Positions 1-10,194 of a stretch of DNA of 64,000 bases are shown piece after piece. The notes beneath the pieces are model-generated. The model ran no database searches and was not told the origin of the DNA. It worked only from the letters and a program-made list of their open reading frames with translations. Within the stretch, counting starts at the first letter, position 1. Every line of letters begins with the position of its first letter. The DNA is taken from contig WPIO01000032.1 of assembly GCA_009760855.2 (NCBI GenBank), positions 1,713,001 to 1,777,000 on the forward strand, in the 5' to 3' direction. A program made the position numbers and the translations under genes. Origin of the DNA: Cristatella mucedo (taxonomy: Eukaryota; Bryozoa; Phylactolaemata; Cristatellidae).

Positions 1-89
1 GTTTCAATGTCGTTAATAAGAATGACACGGAAAGACGGGTCGGAATTCATTTAAGTTATCTTGGTCTTGTGCTGCTTTCTTAATGAATC

Positions 90-500
90 AAATTAATAAT
101 AATGTTGTTGTATAGCGCCCTCAGAGAACTGAATTTCTTTCAAAGAAAGAACTGTACAGATACTGTATAGAAAGCATTACCAAATGATTAGCGGTAAAAA
201 TCCGCAAGCAGCAGGCGCAGTGTAAGCAGGTACATGCATACGAAAGACGAATCACAAAGACTCGCCACATGTTGTAATAAACAGGAGCGTTTTCTGCTTC
301 TCTTTTAGTGTCGTCACGTCAGGGGACGTTGAAGCGGTAGTGAGTTCCAGGTGGTGTGAGCATAAGAACTCAAGGCACGGCCTCCAACGGTTTTGAGGTT
401 CGTATGAGGTATGGCTAACGATTCGAGTCAGAACAGCGAGTTGTACGATTCTTCGCCTGGTGGGGGGGGAGTAGTTCTGATAGGTAGGCTGTAGCCAGAG
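90..500 (-). mobile_element. LINE-B (CR1/L2-like) 3' fragment
   Basis: Minus-strand 3' end of the LINE family called LINE-B here (defining copy at 33615-34200). Seen: the complement of an ATTATT tail at 92-105, then the terminal hairpin region and the coding end that matches other copies around the words for 'gagttccag' and 'gaggttcgta'. It is 5' truncated and not coding. A minus reading frame over this stretch is a relic of the C-terminal RT-associated domain. Confidence 0.75.
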
Positions 501-505
501 AATGA

Positions 506-954
506 TTGGACCTAAGAGCAACCCGAGAAAGCAGCCGCCACCTGCCCTCGTGCGGGTCGTGACGGTCGTCACGACGATGTCTGAAACAGACATCGTCGTG
601 CTAGGCGTGTCCGGTAGCCGCTGTGCCCCCAAGCCTGTAACCGTAGGTTGCCATAATGCGTATCGAACAATCCCGACTTTGTTTTGCAAGGATAGTAAGC
701 GGCCGCTTTCAAGTGAGGTTTCCAAGTGTCGTCGTTTGCCAGAGAAAAGCCAAATTCCGCGCTTTAAAATCCGCTAAGAGCATTGCCTTTCGGCAAGGGC
801 GATCCGATTTGTTCCTCCACGGTGATACTTAGTGACGAGCGTTTCAGACAAGCACCAGGGTCGGTGCTACACGAGCCGTTGCTTCACGAGTATTACCGTC
901 TAGACTGACACGCGTGTGGTGTGTTCCAACTGGTTCCAGTTTGTCCTACTGATG
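506..954. other. No recognised feature
   Basis: Mixed-composition sequence with two opposed short open frames and no recognisable protein. There is a small palindromic stretch near 567-601 (cgacgatgtctg...cagacatcgtcg), a strong hairpin of unknown meaning. Confidence 0.4.
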
Positions 955-1118
955 GTCTTACTGCTTTGGCCCAATGATTAAGGTGCTGGGCTTCCGCTAC
1001 CGAGATTGAGGTCTAAAAACATTTTGACGTTCGAGATTTTGGGCTTGAGACCTGTAGCACATTTGAAACGCCTGGATGGGAGGTTTTCGTAGGGTGCTAC
1101 ACAAATGAATACCTTATA
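955..1118 (+). mobile_element. SINE-2 (tRNA head, LINE-B-like tail)
   Basis: The head reads like a tRNA with an A-box-like stretch (ggcccaatgattaaggtgct). It is followed by a body and a tail (gaaacgcctggatgggaggt and a closing 'gggtgctacacaaatgaata') that parallels the end of LINE-B. The second copy is at 40572-40715. The shared tail suggests mobilisation by LINE-B machinery (inference). Confidence 0.6.
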
Positions 1119-1327
1119 CTGCTGGTACGGATTCAGATCTCAGCAATTGCAAAAACATACCATGTGACCAACTAGATCGACACTAAGATATGGGGAACGT
1201 TAGCATGTTACTTCACGGGGCTCAGAATTTGCAAGGCAGCCATCTGCATATTTGAGACTGAATCAGCGACCACCATTAACGTACTCAGTGAGCTGAACCG
1301 AAAGTACTCCTCAGACGAGAAGTTGGT

Positions 1328-1343
1328 GGTCCTGAAAAGGACC
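1328..1343 (-). terminator. Histone 3' stem-loop of H2B copy 1
   Basis: On the minus strand this reads GGTCCTTTTCAGGACC: a 6-bp stem and 4-nt loop, the metazoan replication-dependent histone 3'-end signal bound by SLBP. It lies about 30 nt after the H2B stop. Confidence 0.93.
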
Positions 1344-1373
1344 GTTGATGCAGCGTCGACTGCATTAAGTCGC

Positions 1374-1994
<621 letters not shown>

Positions 1995-2384
1995 ATGACC
2001 GGTCGTGGTAAGGGAGGCAAGGCGGCTGGCAAGTCCAAGTCGAGGTCGTCGCGCGCCGGACTTCAGTTTCCGGTCGGCAGGATCCACAGGCTGCTGCGCA
2101 AGGGTAACTACGCGGAGCGCGTGGGAGCCGGAGCGCCCGTGTACCTGGCGGCGGTGATGGAGTATTTGGCGGCCGAGGTGCTGGAGCTGGCCGGCAACGC
2201 GGCGCGCGACAACAAGAAGACGAGAATCGTGCCGCGCCACCTGCAGCTGGCCGTGCGCAACGACGAGGAGCTGAACAAGCTGCTGGCGGGCGTGACGATA
2301 GCGCAGGGTGGCGTGCTGCCCAACATCCAGGCTGTGCTTCTGCCCAAGAAGACGGACAAGCCTGCGGCGGCCAAGTCGGCTTAA
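1995..2384 (+). CDS. H2A: Histone H2A, copy 1
   Basis: Core histone H2A of 129 residues, the dimer partner of H2B. It starts [20 protein letters not shown]; the fold begins at [20 protein letters not shown], and the canonical acidic-patch stretch [20 protein letters not shown] is present. The C-tail ends [15 protein letters not shown] with no SQ motif, so it is canonical H2A rather than H2A.X or H2A.Z. The ATG at 1995 is used because MTGRGK is the conserved start. It has no introns, has GC-rich third positions, and the stem-loop at 2418-2433 follows. It is intact, unlike the second copy at 28598. Confidence 0.98.
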   Translation: MTGRGKGGKAAGKSKSRSSRAGLQFPVGRIHRLLRKGNYAERVGAGAPVYLAAVMEYLAAEVLELAGNAARDNKKTRIVPRHLQLAVRNDEELNKLLAGVTIAQGGVLPNIQAVLLPKKTDKPAAAKSA

Positions 2385-2417
2385 GAAGCGCGTCCGTACA
2401 GCAATCTCAAAGCAAAC

Positions 2418-2433
2418 GGTCCTTTTCAGGACC
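2418..2433 (+). terminator. Histone 3' stem-loop of H2A copy 1
   Basis: GGTCCTTTTCAGGACC, followed by ACAAA: a canonical metazoan histone mRNA stem-loop 34 nt after the stop. Confidence 0.93.
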
Positions 2434-2439
2434 ACAAAT

Positions 2440-2988
2440 TAAGTTGCGAGTATCCCGTTCATGCTGGATATATATATTAGCACTTTCGAGGCGTAGGCCC
2501 AGCTCTATTCATGATGGGGAATGCCGCAATCAAGAACGTAAAGCTAATAATGATCAGAACGTAGAGGAATCCAGTCTTATGAGACATTTGGCAATAGTTA
2601 AGAAGGTAAAAGTTAGTTGGTCATATCAACACACTTTGCATCACGCCACAAGTGCAACTCGAAGGATTTCGGCCTTGGCTACGGCAGTCAGCCGCGTTGA
2701 ATGAAAGGCCGCAAGAAGTCTGAATCGTTTAATATTTAGCAGCACCGAGTTCCGAGTAAAGCTGTCAAGCTACGCGGATGTCTTGCAGTTTGCACGTCGT
2801 CGAGAGAGCGATATGATATCGCAGCAGTCCATGCATAGTCGAATGCGATAATACCCACCCGAACTTGAGCCTCAAACGTAAATCGCAACATACGATCGTT
2901 ATTCGAGCACAGCGAAGCGCGATTTGTTGTCGGTCGCCATGAAGCAAAGCCATCCTGACTCGACGACACTCAAATATTATATTACCTT
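2440..2988. other. Intergenic, nothing recognised
   Basis: Downstream of H2A. No protein family or repeat is recognised; the short open frames on both strands have no family signature. Confidence 0.4.
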
Positions 2989-2989
2989 A

Positions 2990-3115
2990 TTTAAAAGCCT
3001 CATTGTCTAGAGTCAGAAGACCCTCGGTGGCAACCACCCCCGCTTGCAGTTGGCATTATTGGACCGCCAACTGGAGGATTTGAACCCTACGACCAGTCTA
3101 GAAGAGCGAGCTCAT
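2990..3115 (-). mobile_element. SINE-1 copy, degraded
   Basis: Minus-strand tRNA-derived SINE-1. The B-box region is visible (gggttcaaatcctcc on the minus strand), followed by the family body (gccaactgcaagcggg... and a remnant of the 'ggctcttctg' block). The best copies are at 21395-21562 and 48508-48675. Confidence 0.65.
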
Positions 3116-3209
3116 CTACAAGATAAACACCTACTTGTCCTTCAATGCATTTGCTTCGTTTTTGTGATTTATTCTTAGTACGCTTATGCATGATGGTGTT
3201 GTACAATTT

Positions 3210-3300
3210 AATAATAATATTAATCATAATATATTTGATAAAGCTCACTCAGAGTACTCAATCTCTTTCTAGGCGCTTTACATTTGCTGCAAAGGAATCA
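3210..3300 (-). mobile_element. LINE-B 3' tail
   Basis: Only the last roughly 90 bases: an ATT-rich tail and the terminal hairpin (ctctttctaggcgctttaca on the plus strand). Confidence 0.7.
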
Positions 3301-3324
3301 CGATAAGTTATCACTAACCATCTT

Positions 3325-3420
3325 AATAATAATAATAACAATAATAATGAATATGTATAGTGCCACCAGAAAGCTGAATCTCTTTCTAGGCAATTTACAT
3401 TTGCTGTAAAGCAAGCACGA
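3325..3420 (-). mobile_element. LINE-B 3' tail, second copy
   Basis: An independent tail copy 115 bp from the previous one, in the same orientation, with the ATT repeat at 3325-3347. It is followed at about 3430-3505 by a short plus-strand piece resembling the LINE-A 3' end (gccgactgtggcacatcctt). Confidence 0.65.
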
Positions 3421-3524
3421 AACGACATCTCCCCTGCTGCCGACTGTGGCACATCCTTTCCAGAAGTCTTGGGCTACTACTTTCATGCTACTCACTCAAT
3501 ATCACGTCTCACTCAATCACCAAG

Positions 3525-3755
3525 CCTTAAGCTGCGTTGAAACTATCGACTTTTATCCTAAATCATAGCCCATATGGTGCCGATTTCCCCCGGTTTGGGC
3601 TAATTCAGTCACCACATTTTTGAGGAGCCAAATCGGCCGGCTGTCATTAAGAAGCTGTTTGTACTTAATGCCTCCCAGATGAACCAGCCGACCAATCAAA
3701 ACGCCAGGGCTCGTCAAATGCACCCCAAGACAGGACTAGCAATCGCCGACATCAG
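3525..3755 (+). repeat. Dispersed repeat R1, copy 1
   Basis: About 230 bp that is alignable to 55360-55567 in the same orientation. Both begin TTAAGCTGCGTT, share a 'cctaaat..g' and 'ccgatttcccc/acaa' block, and later share CCAGCCGACCAATCAAA followed by 'gacgttcgtagg / gacatcagtagg'. It is non-coding and of unknown class, possibly a non-autonomous DNA element. Confidence 0.55.
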
Positions 3756-4341
3756 TAGGTTTAATTCAGGCGTTCAGGGCAAGTACCTAAACATGGGATG
3801 CTTACGCATTGTCGATACGGCTTGACTTTTTTGTGCACAGGTGTCTGTTTAATTAATGCCCCCGAAAGCCCGTATTCGTATGAGTTCCATCTTTCCATTC
3901 TTCTCCTACGCGTCTGCAATGGCGACTAACTCAAATTCTGTGCCAGACAAAAAGTGAGCACGAGTGCTTACTTTCCATCAGTGAAACAGGAGGCGATTAG
4001 TTTGACATCACTTGCACGCGATCCAACGCAAGATTCCTGCAATGAGCACGTAAATTCCAAACTGAGTTGGCTTGGTGGCTTCCCGATAAAAACCCTTTTT
4101 CGCACCAACCTGCCGCACTGTGGTTTGGGCGAGATTAAGTTTGCCATAAATGTTTCCTCAACTGGTAACCACACAAAGTACAAGTCGTCGATAGCATCAA
4201 GGCTGCTTTTTGCAGCATATATGAAGAACATAGAATGAGATTAAGCTATGAGGCCGCTATACACATGTATTGCTATGGTTATGAATATGCCCGCTCACGA
4301 TGAACGAGTTACGTTCGAGCATCTCTCGCTTACGACATGTG
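3756..4341. other. Left flank of the Polinton insertion, nothing recognised
   Basis: About 45% GC with no recognisable gene. Overlapping open frames on both strands near 3954-4238 lack any family signature. Base composition drops sharply just inside the element at about 4480. Confidence 0.4.
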
Positions 4342-4700
4342 AAGTAGTATGCGATTGTGACTCATGGCAGCTTCACCCTCATCCAAGACATTTTCTGCAT
4401 TCAGCCTCGCAGAGGCTCGGCCTCATTTGAAAATGCCTCAGATGACTGTGAGTCTGTACTCCACCGAAATTATTGGTCTTTTATATTTACTATTGTAATT
4501 TTTTATATAAAAAGTCAGTTACTATATTAATTGGTAAATTAATTTAAATAAAAAATATGTATATATTATGGAAATGCCTGAGATTAACACATTTTCAAGA
4601 CGCGAGGGTGCAACTTTTAATGAACATGCTAAGCCATTGGTTTCTTCCTGTGAGAGTAAGTTTGGAAGTAAGCCTTCTTTTAACAAGAAATATGGTAAAT
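4342..4700 (+). repeat. Polinton left terminal inverted repeat
   Basis: The outer 102 bp (4342-4443) matches the complement of 18839-18940 with about four mismatches. The inner part (4444 to about 4700) is AT-rich and alignable to about 18545-18838 but much more diverged, with an indel of roughly 30 bp after 4450. The inner part includes the start of the polymerase frame, so the right end carries an inverted, broken copy of that start. Confidence 0.92.
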
Positions 4701-6245
4701 CTTCCAGGATTGTTCATTATCCTGTTTCTGCAATTGATATAAAAGAAATGATTGATATACTTTCTATCAAAAAAATATCTAAACAAAAATTTATTAAATA
4801 TAGCACTTTCTTTAATGAGGCAAAGGGACTTTCTAAGATTGAAACTAGCGATTGGTTTTTGGGGAGAACAAGTTTTAGCGGAAATTAGATTGACTATGAC
4901 TGTAAAGGTTTTGAATTAGAAGATGCAGATATAAGTGTTTTAGAAAAAAATGCACTCATGGTTTGATCACTGTTATGAAAGATATTTCTTCTTATTTTGG
5001 CAGTGTAAAAATGGGCCTTTTAATTAAAGTAAAATTAGAGAATGCAAAAAATAAATGAAACCATATTTGCAACGATCAATGGAGGCTCTCATGCAACGAG
5101 AAACAGAGTTTCTCATTTTGGTGCAGTTATTAAAAAACATTTTTCTACTTTTAAAAACATTGCTGAAGAGTGGAATGAAGGAGGTCAATATGTGGCTGTT
5201 ATTAATGCTTTTGCAAAATTTACATGATTTGTTCCACAGATCAGAGGGTCTTATTGTAAGTTACCTGAAAAACTACAAAATAAAAGGTGTGTTACTAATA
5301 TTAAGAATAAAGACGATAACTGTTGTACTTTGTTGTGTGTTCTAAGAGCATTATATCTAAGAGAGAGGAATCATCCAGAAATGATACATAATCTCAGACA
5401 AATAATAGAAACACTGATATATTTTACCTTTATTACAGCCTTTATTACAACTTTTATTCTTTCCTATAGATGAAAAAGATGCAAGAATTCTTTTTTACGT
5501 AAATGGAAATGTTCCTATGAGAGTTGAAGGTATTTCAAAGCTTTCAAGATTATTTGGTGCTTTAATAAATGTTTATGAGTTTACTTTTTCTATTACTCCA
5601 TTGTTAGTCAGTGAAGAAGAAAGTGAAAAGCGTATAGATTTACTTTTATGTAATATTCAAGGAAATTCACGCAATGTTTTAATAACAAACTTTAATTCTC
5701 TTTGTAGGACAGAAAACGATAACGGTACTAGATTGTTTTGTAAAAGGTGTTTATTAAGATTTTAGAAACAAGACAAGTTAAAAGAACATATATTAGATTG
5801 TAAATCAAAACGTTGCGGAAAAGCTCGAATAAAAATGCCCTTTGCCGAAAGCATGAAATATAAGACGGGTGGGTAATTTAGATATTTTTAGAGATTTGAA
5901 AAAAATGATAAAGTCTTCTTAGTTAGCATTTGCTGATTTCAAGTCTTTATTGGAAAAAATGTATTAGCCGGAAGAGGCAATAAAAGGATCTTTTAATCAA
6001 CACAATCCTTGTTCTGGAGGTTATGTATTTTTAGATCATAATAGTCAAGTTGCAGCAAACTACTAACAAAAATTTGGAAAAGGCTATTTAAGTAATTTAA
6101 TTCTTTCCTTGAAGCAAGAATGTGAAAACAAGTTAAAGTTCTTAAGGAAAAGCTTAATCAACACAAAGCATTTGATAGAACAATTAGGACTTTTGAACAA
6201 GAAATAAATAAAAGATCAAGCTTAGACTTATCACTAAAAAGATTA
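4568..6245 (+). pseudogene. Protein-primed DNA polymerase B, N-terminal part only
   Basis: Relic of the Polinton-type family B polymerase, which replicates a linear genome from a protein primer. Seen: in-frame pieces at 4568-4888 and 5042 to about 5400 (a region with NIKNKDDNCC...LRALYLRERNHPE), then another frame at 5517-5850 with a Cys-rich finger (FCKRC...HILDC). A third frame from 5905 carries ADFKSLLEKM at about 5932, matching the exonuclease I motif, then a 'HNPCSGGYVF' block. Stops at 4886, 5225, 5763 and 5965 and at least two frame changes break it. The palm domain and its catalytic aspartates are not found anywhere in the element: the next recognisable sequence (about 6300) is a different gene on the other strand. 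Family call strong; exact boundaries approximate. Confidence 0.8.
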
Positions 6246-6299
6246 GTTACTCCTTGAACAATTAAATTACCCTTTAAATTAATTTGTTTAAAAGAGGGA

Positions 6300-7030
6300 A
6301 ACGAATGGGCTAATTAATATTTTTAATTGCATAGAAGCCATTTTGTTTGAATAAAAGTCATCAAAAAAATCACCTGTAATAGTCAAACGATTTACTTTAA
6401 GATTTTTTTTTATTAATTCTTGGTTTCCTGTTCCAACTTTATCATCAAAAAATGCTTTAGTAGCTATGTCACTTCCTTTAATTGGATCTGATACACTAGT
6501 ATATTTTTGTGAATGAGAAGATAAACTTCCTCTTATTATTTGATCGGAATCTTTCTTAAGATAATTATTATCAGAAAAGTTGTACTAACAGATTATAATG
6601 CATCTACAGTGTTTCCGAGATTTATTATTCTACTTGTGTCAAGATCTAGAGTTCCTTACATATCTAAGAACTTTCTTTTCAGCATTTTATCATCTTACCT
6701 AATAGACACTTATGCTTATTTGTATATCAAATAAATCTGATCCAGAAGTTATTAAACCTATTATTTAGTTTATCATTGTCTCTATGATCTAACTCTTCGA
6801 GTGGCATTTTCCTGAGATTACTAGCCAAACAAGCCTATGGGCAAATTAAGATTTTCCATCGGTTGATATTTGTTAATAACCTGACGAGTTAACAGAAACG
6901 GCTTCTGAGCCAAATCTTGCTGAATATCTCTAGAAAACCTCCTGAAAAACTTACCTGTGTCTGGATCATACATTAGAAGCTCCATAACTCTATATCTGAA
7001 TCTGGTTACTTCATCTTGATTAATTTTTTA
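6300..7030 (-). pseudogene. Broken fibre-like virion ORF and neighbouring relic
   Basis: Minus strand. A piece at about 6533-6357 has the motif SDPIKGSDIATKAFFDD. It parallels the DPVNPSDAATKSYVD unit of the plus-strand fibre at 15199-15741, then runs on to LTITGDFFD. A second minus piece at about 7025-6822 (MELLMYDPDTGKFFRRF) is not recognised and could be a separate gene. Stops and frame changes separate them. The fibre call rests on this one repeat motif. Confidence 0.45.
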
Positions 7031-7092
7031 GGAATAATAGTTTTTTAACGTTTAAATAAAAAACTCAATGAGACTCACAGCGTAATCTAATT

Positions 7093-7756
7093 GCTAAGTC
7101 AAAAGAACCAGTTTCTATCAGATTCAAGCACGAGGATCTATCAGGAACAAGTAATATTCTAGTAACCAAGCAAGACACAACTAGCGAGAATTGAGAAATG
7201 TAAGTCCAAAAATATTGGCATACAAATAAATTTCAGTGCTAAACAGTTGAAAGCAAATTGAAAAATTGGCACTGGCATTGTTGACTTTATGAATAGATTG
7301 TCTGGCGGCACGATATTTCAAATGAAGCTACTATCAGGAGTAAAATCTGAAGAAGTTCAAGCAGGAAAATTCATTAGTACTGGAAAAACTCGTATTTAGG
7401 CCCAGGAACAAAGTTTATTGAACGAATTGAACAGGGTTATGAAGGTGTGAACGATTTAGACAGAAGAGCACTAATCCACGACCGCAATTACATCAAAACA
7501 GGAAGCACGCCAGAGCCATAAAAAAACAGAAATAAGAAGCATCTCTCACTTAGTACTTGTAGAGTCAGCAGCACGTATTGCGCTTGATCCCAGACAAATT
7601 AGTCATGTTAGAGAACATGCAAAAACAGTTGCAACGATAATGGTAGCCAAAGCAAAATTAGGTCTTGGTCTTAACGATTTATTTGCTACTAATTTTCTTG
7701 AAGATAAAGTATCAAATCCTGCAAGTCTAAATAAGATAAATAATTATGCTTAAAAT
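7093..7756 (+). pseudogene. Virion protein with parvovirus-type phospholipase A2 domain
   Basis: Broken plus-strand gene. The centre, 7393-7521, reads YLGPGTKFIERIEQGYEG and then LIHDRNYI. These match the calcium-binding loop (YxGPG) and catalytic His-Asp helix (HDxxY) of the phospholipase A2 domain known from parvovirus VP1, where it breaches the endosome during entry. Upstream, other frames give short pieces ending FMNRLSGGTIFQMKLLSG. Downstream, 7540-7755 gives a conserved-looking helix region (ESAARIALDPRQISHV). Stops and at least two frame changes make it non-functional. The neighbours are virion and polymerase genes, so a minor capsid role is inferred. Confidence 0.72.
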
Positions 7757-7850
7757 CTTGTTGATAGAATGTTAGATATCATACAAAAAAGTATGAAAAA
7801 ATTTAAACCTAAAACTAATATTTTTGTTTTATAAACCTGTATCTTTGTTT

Positions 7851-8345
7851 CTAATAATCAGAAGGGTTGAAATATGATATTTTAATTTTATTATAAACTT
7901 TAACTTGATCAATATTTAATCTTATATTTAATCTTGGCTCTAATTTATAATAATCTTTAGTAACATAGAGAACACCTATGATACCAAAATCATTTCCTAG
8001 TTTCTGAGTGATCTCACCTGGAGCATTACATTTCATTGTTTATTCTTCTGATTAAAGAAGAGACATGGTTTATTACCGAAATCAAATATAACTGCAATAG
8101 TAGATCTTTGTGTAAGGTCATAACCATAAAGATCAAGTTGTTCGCAAGCACGACTAACTATACTTTGTAATTATAAAAATAATCATAATCATATCTTGTG
8201 TGATATAAATCCATGCATTTAAATATGTTTTTGAGTCTTTAGTTATTCTTTCATCAACATGAACTTGTGCGTGTTTTCCTTTAGGGATTACAACTTTAGC
8301 ATCTTCTAGTACAATAAATTTCTGTTCCTGGTTTTCCACTTCTAT
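7851..8345 (-). pseudogene. Unrecognised small Polinton gene
   Basis: Minus strand directly downstream of the protease relic. Two pieces in related frames: 8339-8154 (NQEQKFIVLEDAKVVIPKGK) and 8036-7851 (PGEITQKLGNDFGIIGV, ending YFNPSDY). A connecting part in another frame reads CEQLDLYGYDLTQRST. No family is recognised. It was probably one protein of about 160 residues. Confidence 0.4.
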
Positions 8346-8369
8346 ATAAAGAAATTTTTTGTTTAATTC

Positions 8370-8818
8370 AAGAAATAATTACAGTAGTAGTTCCATTGCA
8401 GTTCCAAAATCAGTTAAGTCAATTAGTTTTAAGAAAATTAGACATCTCATTCCATAGTCTATTTGGTTGTATTCTTGTAATTTAAAAGTTTAGAAACTTT
8501 GGAGCAACCCCTAGATAATCGATTACTTCTGGTAATGGTGGAGCACCAAATGAATCAAAGTAAAAACAAGTATCTCCCAGTTTTTAAGTGCTACCCAATG
8601 GTGTCTGCTAAGTCGGACTTACCAGTATTGCAAATAAGAGATTCGTCTTCTTTTGGTTTTGTTAGTTCATCTCTAGCAAACACTCTACGGAAATTTTTTA
8701 CTTTTAGTTATTTTACATATTCTAATATTTCTGTGTCTGTCAAAGGGGAACTTTTTACTTTTTCTAAACTGTTTATAGTCTTTCTTAGTTCAGCAAGTAT
8801 TTCTTCTTTACTTGCCAT
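8370..8818 (-). pseudogene. Adenain-like cysteine protease (PRO)
   Basis: Relic of the Ulp1/adenovirus-type capsid-maturation protease found in Polintons. It starts MASKEEILAELRKTINS at 8818. Across frame changes one sees LICNTGKSDLAD followed by HWVAL (catalytic His), then YFDSFGAPPLP (catalytic Asp region). Near the end is YGMRCLIFLK, where the family has its nucleophile Cys just before Gly. A tyrosine in that place suggests the nucleophile is lost (inference). At least two frameshifts. Neighbour on the same strand: the zinc-ribbon gene upstream (9146-8832). Confidence 0.75.
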
Positions 8819-8831
8819 ACTACCACCTAGT

Positions 8832-9146
8832 TTACAACCTCGTGTTAGAACATGGCTTACTACACTCGTGCCCACCGGCTGACGCTACGGTAGTCCCAAA
8901 CTTTCTACCGTGTGTTAGAACTCCACTAGCTACACTCGTGCCTGCGGCAGAACCCTCAGATCTCAATTTAGAAAACTTTGATTTTTTGCGTTCACAGATT
9001 GCACAGATTGCTTTTACTATTCCCCTAAGACCTTTTTCACTTTTGAATTCTGTATATTCTGTGTGAAGTTTGTCTGTAGGCCTTTTACACTTCAGGAAAT
9101 AAAGATTTGGTTCAATTTCTATAAATATAAAAACCTTTTTTAGCAT
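8832..9146 (-). CDS. Small zinc-ribbon protein (DUF5679-like) with repeat tail
   Basis: A 104-residue open frame on the minus strand. Residues 1-55 contain YFLKCKRP...GIVKAICAICERKKSKFS: a lysine-rich ribbon with a CxxC knuckle and a degenerate first pair. It resembles the small Cys-rich DUF5679-type proteins of Polintons and other large DNA viruses. The C-terminal 40 residues come from two copies of a roughly 65-bp repeat (about 8838-8950) and look like extension after loss of the original stop. It diverges from the ATPase (starts 9152), leaving only a few bases between the starts. Confidence 0.5.
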   Translation of the reverse strand: MLKKVFIFIEIEPNLYFLKCKRPTDKLHTEYTEFKSEKGLRGIVKAICAICERKKSKFSKLRSEGSAAGTSVASGVLTHGRKFGTTVASAGGHECSKPCSNTRL

Positions 9147-9151
9147 AGAAA

Positions 9152-9833
9152 ATGGCCTTGAAAGTCCATGCTTTTAATTTTGGACAAGACGTTGACACAG
9201 GACATAAAGAACCTTTACCCAATAAACCTATTAGAGCGTTAGTGCTCGGTCCTAGTGGATAAGAAACTTCGCAGTTAGTATGAACTAAGATCTTTTATTG
9301 AATGGTTAACTATGATACGTGTACAATTATTGCTTCAAGTTGAGACCAAGATGTGTACCTTGGTCTTAGATCAATGACAAATAATACAGCGAAGGGTGCT
9401 TATGTTTGGATTAGTAGTAGTGATGAAGTGCCAGAAGTAGACTCACACACAAATTGCAAGAATGTTGTTGTACTTGGTGACTTAATGACATAAGACCAAA
9501 CAAAAATATTAGATTAATTCACACGAGGAAGACATAAAGGACTAAATATATTCTATCTTGCTCAAGGATTTACAAATATTCCTGGACAAGAAATTAGGAA
9601 TAATATAAATATGGTAATATTTTTCAAACAAAATGCAACAGATACAGAGTATGTTCGTGAGGCTTGAACTGGGGATATTGATAGAAGCAAATTAGAAATT
9701 GGGTTAACTCTTGCACAAGGAATCGTTTTGGTTATTGTGTGATAGCTTTAACTAGAACATAATTTGAAGAACGATTTTGGTCCGTTGATTCTACTGGACA
9801 GCAATTAATTACTACTTCAAATACTTAATAGGT
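9152..9833 (+). pseudogene. Genome-packaging ATPase (FtsK/HerA, A32-like)
   Basis: Starts MALKVHAFNFGQDV at 9152. Seen: NKPIRALVLGPSG, which is a Walker A whose following GKT is ruined by TAA; NVVVLGDLM, a Walker B with the usual FDD changed; then FTRGRHKGLNIFYLAQGF and NMVIFFKQN, the conserved post-Walker B strands of Polinton and NCLDV packaging ATPases. At least six in-frame stops (TAA, TGA and TAG) and one frame change. In the living virus it would pump DNA into capsids. Confidence 0.82.
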
Positions 9834-9842
9834 ATAGGAAAC

Positions 9843-10175
9843 ATGATACACGGAAAAATCTATTCAAGCAAGAGAGGCTATAAGGGAAGTGGTCAAGAAG
9901 CGCTTGATTATGAGAATAAAATCCAAAATTTACAAGATTTGAGAGACGCAATAATATTACAGAATGACCAAGAAATACAGAAACTTGAAGCAGAGATTGC
10001 AGCAAGAGATACTGTTGAATCACATCTTAATCAGCGTGCACTAGACAGAGCAAATGATACTTCAGGAAATGTTGTTCTTGAAAAGCTCAAGAGAGTTAGG
10101 CCAAGACTTGCCATACAAATAGAAGCTACTAAGGCAATAGACGAAAACAGAGATTATAAAGATTATTATTATTAA
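9843..10175 (+). CDS. Coiled-coil Polinton protein, unknown function
   Basis: 110-residue open frame starting MIHGKIYSSKRGYKGSGQEA, then a charged helix from about residue 25 to 75 (QNLQDLRDAIILQNDQEIQK). It ends in DYKDYYY. It lies 10 nt after the ATPase relic on the same strand. No family is recognised; it may continue in other frames into the next relic. Confidence 0.5.
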   Translation: MIHGKIYSSKRGYKGSGQEALDYENKIQNLQDLRDAIILQNDQEIQKLEAEIAARDTVESHLNQRALDRANDTSGNVVLEKLKRVRPRLAIQIEATKAIDENRDYKDYYY

Positions 10176-10194
10176 TAGACCAAAACAGAGATTT

